From NCBI GenBank assembly GCA_945867155.1, contig CAMBHL010000007.1:1-64000 (forward strand): a stretch of DNA of 64,000 nt. Reading direction: 5' to 3'. Position numbers and translations under genes: made by a program. Under the pieces are notes generated by a model. It searched no databases, was not told the DNA's origin, and saw nothing but the letters and a program-made list of their open reading frames with translations. How positions within the stretch are numbered: position 1 is the stretch's first letter; each line of letters starts with the position of its first letter. Positions 59,603 through 64,000 of the stretch are shown one piece after another. Source of the DNA: an uncultured Eubacteriaceae bacterium. GTDB lineage: Bacteria > Bacillota > Clostridia > Eubacteriales > Eubacteriaceae.

Positions 59603-59829
59603 ATGAAGATGAAAACCATTCAGATTTATTCCGAGATCATCAAACTGGATCAGCTGCTGAAATTTGCCGGCATCGCCGAAAGCGGTTCCATGGCGAAAGC
59701 GATGATTCAGGATGAAATGGTCAAAGTCAACGGCGAAACCGTCACGGCCCGGGGCAAAAAACTTAAGCCCGGTGACACCGTTGAAGTCGAGGGGCTGGGG
59801 ACGTTTCAGCTGGTCTCTGAAAAAGCCCA

Positions 59830-59833
<4 letters not shown>
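59603..59833 (+). CDS. yaaA: S4-domain RNA-binding protein YaaA/RlbA
   Basis: A 76-residue S4 RNA-binding domain found between dnaN and recF in most Firmicutes; a role in ribosome assembly is suspected. It shows IKLDQLLKFAGIAESGSMAK and VKVNGETVTARGKKLKPGDTV. Start is ATG at 59603 or 59609, both near AAAAAAGG. It overlaps recF by 4 bases (ATGA). Confidence 0.92.
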
Positions 59834-62887
<3,054 letters not shown>

Positions 62888-62900
62888 ACAAGGATAAAAT

Positions 62901-64000
62901 ATGGACAATAACGAAACGAATCAGCAGATGCCAGTGGCAAAGGCTTTAAAAGACGTTAAAATCGAAGATGAAATGAAGAACTGCTACATTGATTACGCGA
63001 TGAGCGTTATCATTGGGCGGGCGCTGCCGGATGTCCGGGACGGGCTCAAACCGGTCCACCGCAGAATTCTTTACGCGATGCACCAGATGGGCATGACCCC
63101 GGACAAGCCCTTTAGAAAATCGGCGCGTATCGTCGGGGAAGTTTTAGGGAAATACCATCCTCACGGCGACTCTTCAGTTTATGACGCCATGGTGCGCATG
63201 GCCCAGGATTTCTCAACCCGCTACCTGACCGTCAACGGTCAGGGGAACTTCGGCTCCATCGACGGCGACGGCGCAGCCGCCATGCGTTACACCGAAGCGA
63301 AGATGAGCAAGATCAGCGTGGAAATGCTCCGGGACATCAACAAGGATACCGTCGACTTCATCGACAACTTCGACGGCTCAGAACAAGAACCGTCGGTGCT
63401 GCCGGCCCGTTTCCCCCACCTTCTGGCCAACGGCTCCCAGGGGATTGCCGTCGGGATGGCGACGAACATTCCGCCCCACAACTTAGGGGAAATCTGTGAC
63501 GGCACCATCGCCTACATCGACAACCCGGACATCACCGTGGACGAACTCATGCAGACGATCAAGGGGCCGGACTTCCCGACCGCCGGGGTCATTCTCGGAA
63601 AAGGGGGCATTCGCGATGCCTACGCCACCGGCCGGGGCCGGATCAAAATCCGTTCCAAAGTGGACATTCAGCAGACCAAGCGGGGCAAGCAGCAGATCAT
63701 CGTCTCTGAACTCCCCTACATGGTCAACAAGGCGAAGCTCATTCAGAAAATCGCCGAACTGGTCAAAGACAAGACTGTGGAAGGCATCACCGACATCCGG
63801 GACGAAACGGACCTGAAGCACGGCATCCGCATTGTTATCGACCTCAAGCGGGACACCAACGCCACGATCATTTTGAATCAGCTGTACAAGCACACCCAGC
63901 TTCAGGACACCTACGGGGTCATCATGCTGGCCCTGGTGGACGGCGCGCCGAAAATTTTAAACCTCAAGCAGATCCTGTACTACTACGTGGAACACCAGAA
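62901..64000 (+). CDS. gyrA: DNA gyrase subunit A (5' part; runs off the window)
   Basis: GyrA cuts and rejoins DNA in the gyrase complex. The window holds the first 366 codons, from ATG at 62901 with AAGGATAAA upstream. The winged-helix domain is present: catalytic tyrosine Tyr130 in [10 protein letters not shown] and the quinolone-resistance region [12 protein letters not shown] with serine (Ser91) and aspartate (Asp95) at the two key positions, which is the drug-susceptible form. The C-terminal beta-pinwheel lies outside. Confidence 0.96.
   Translation, partial: MDNNETNQQMPVAKALKDVKIEDEMKNCYIDYAMSVIIGRALPDVRDGLKPVHRRILYAMHQMGMTPDKPFRKSARIVGEVLGKYHPHGDSSVYDAMVRMAQDFSTRYLTVNGQGNFGSIDGDGAAAMRYTEAKMSKISVEMLRDINKDTVDFIDNFDGSEQEPSVLPARFPHLLANGSQGIAVGMATNIPPHNLGEICDGTIAYIDNPDITVDELMQTIKGPDFPTAGVILGKGGIRDAYATGRGRIKIRSKVDIQQTKRGKQQIIVSELPYMVNKAKLIQKIAELVKDKTVEGITDIRDETDLKHGIRIVIDLKRDTNATIILNQLYKHTQLQDTYGVIMLALVDGAPKILNLKQILYYYVEHQ

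Overview
The window looks like chromosomal core DNA from a Gram-positive anaerobe of class Clostridia. Pointers are the order rpmH-rnpA-yidD-yidC-khpB-mnmE-mnmG-rsmG-noc-parA-parB beside dnaA-dnaN-yaaA-recF-gyrB-gyrA, strong AGGAGG ribosome sites, TTGACA/TATAAT promoters that are often of the extended TGnTATAAT form, perfect Firmicute parS sites, and anaerobic redox genes (NfnAB, a group B-like [FeFe] hydrogenase, a DUF362-ferredoxin protein). GC is fairly high for the class. A member of the Eubacteriaceae, such as a Pseudoramibacter relative, is my guess; no 16S rRNA is present to test it.

The replication origin is at about 56.5-58.3 kb. Genes to its right (dnaA, dnaN, yaaA, recF, gyrB, start of gyrA) are on the + strand, and almost all genes to its left are on the - strand, so most are co-directional with replication. 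Head-on exceptions are the AIM24-family gene, rpmB, the CBS-pyrophosphatase/LOG pair and acyP.

Layout, left to right: 0-1.6 kb holds two tandem strong promoters firing out of the left edge (probably into an rRNA operon), an internally deleted arylsulfotransferase pseudogene and a possible small gene remnant. 1.6-4.7 kb: AIM24-family gene and nfnAB. 4.8-14.7 kb: a tightly packed run yloU-fakA-recG-rsmD-coaD-coiled-coil gene-cvfB-DUF362/ferredoxin-ilvB-ilvN. 14.8-20.2 kb: rpmB, then rlmN-stp-prkC-rsgA-thiN. 20.3-22.6 kb: CBS/DRTGG pyrophosphatase and a LOG-family gene. 22.6-27.2 kb: dxr-dxs-GNAT and trpS. 27.3-34.2 kb: [FeFe] hydrogenase and the sufCBDSU operon. 34.2-43.5 kb: two-domain PPK2, metG, and yybS-gdpP-rplI-dnaB-rsmI. 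43.6-46.2 kb: acyP, rpsF-ssb-rpsR with a structured leader, a DUF951 gene and mscS. 46.3-56.4 kb: mnmE-mnmG-rsmG-noc-parA-parB-membrane protein, and rpmH-rnpA-yidD-yidC-khpB. 56.4-64 kb: oriC and the dnaA to gyrA genes.

Themes are replication and segregation (DnaA boxes, two parS sites, ParA/ParB/Noc, DnaB, gyrase), signalling by phosphorylation and c-di-AMP (PrkC/Stp, GdpP), Fe-S cluster supply next to Fe-S enzymes, and ferredoxin/NADPH redox balance next to acetolactate synthase. I see no CRISPR array, prophage, intact insertion sequence, tRNA or rRNA gene. I did not find a convincing undescribed multi-gene system. The best leads are an unrecognised membrane protein at the end of the par operon, the redox/acetolactate gene neighbourhood, the hydrogenase beside suf, and the structured rpsF leader.
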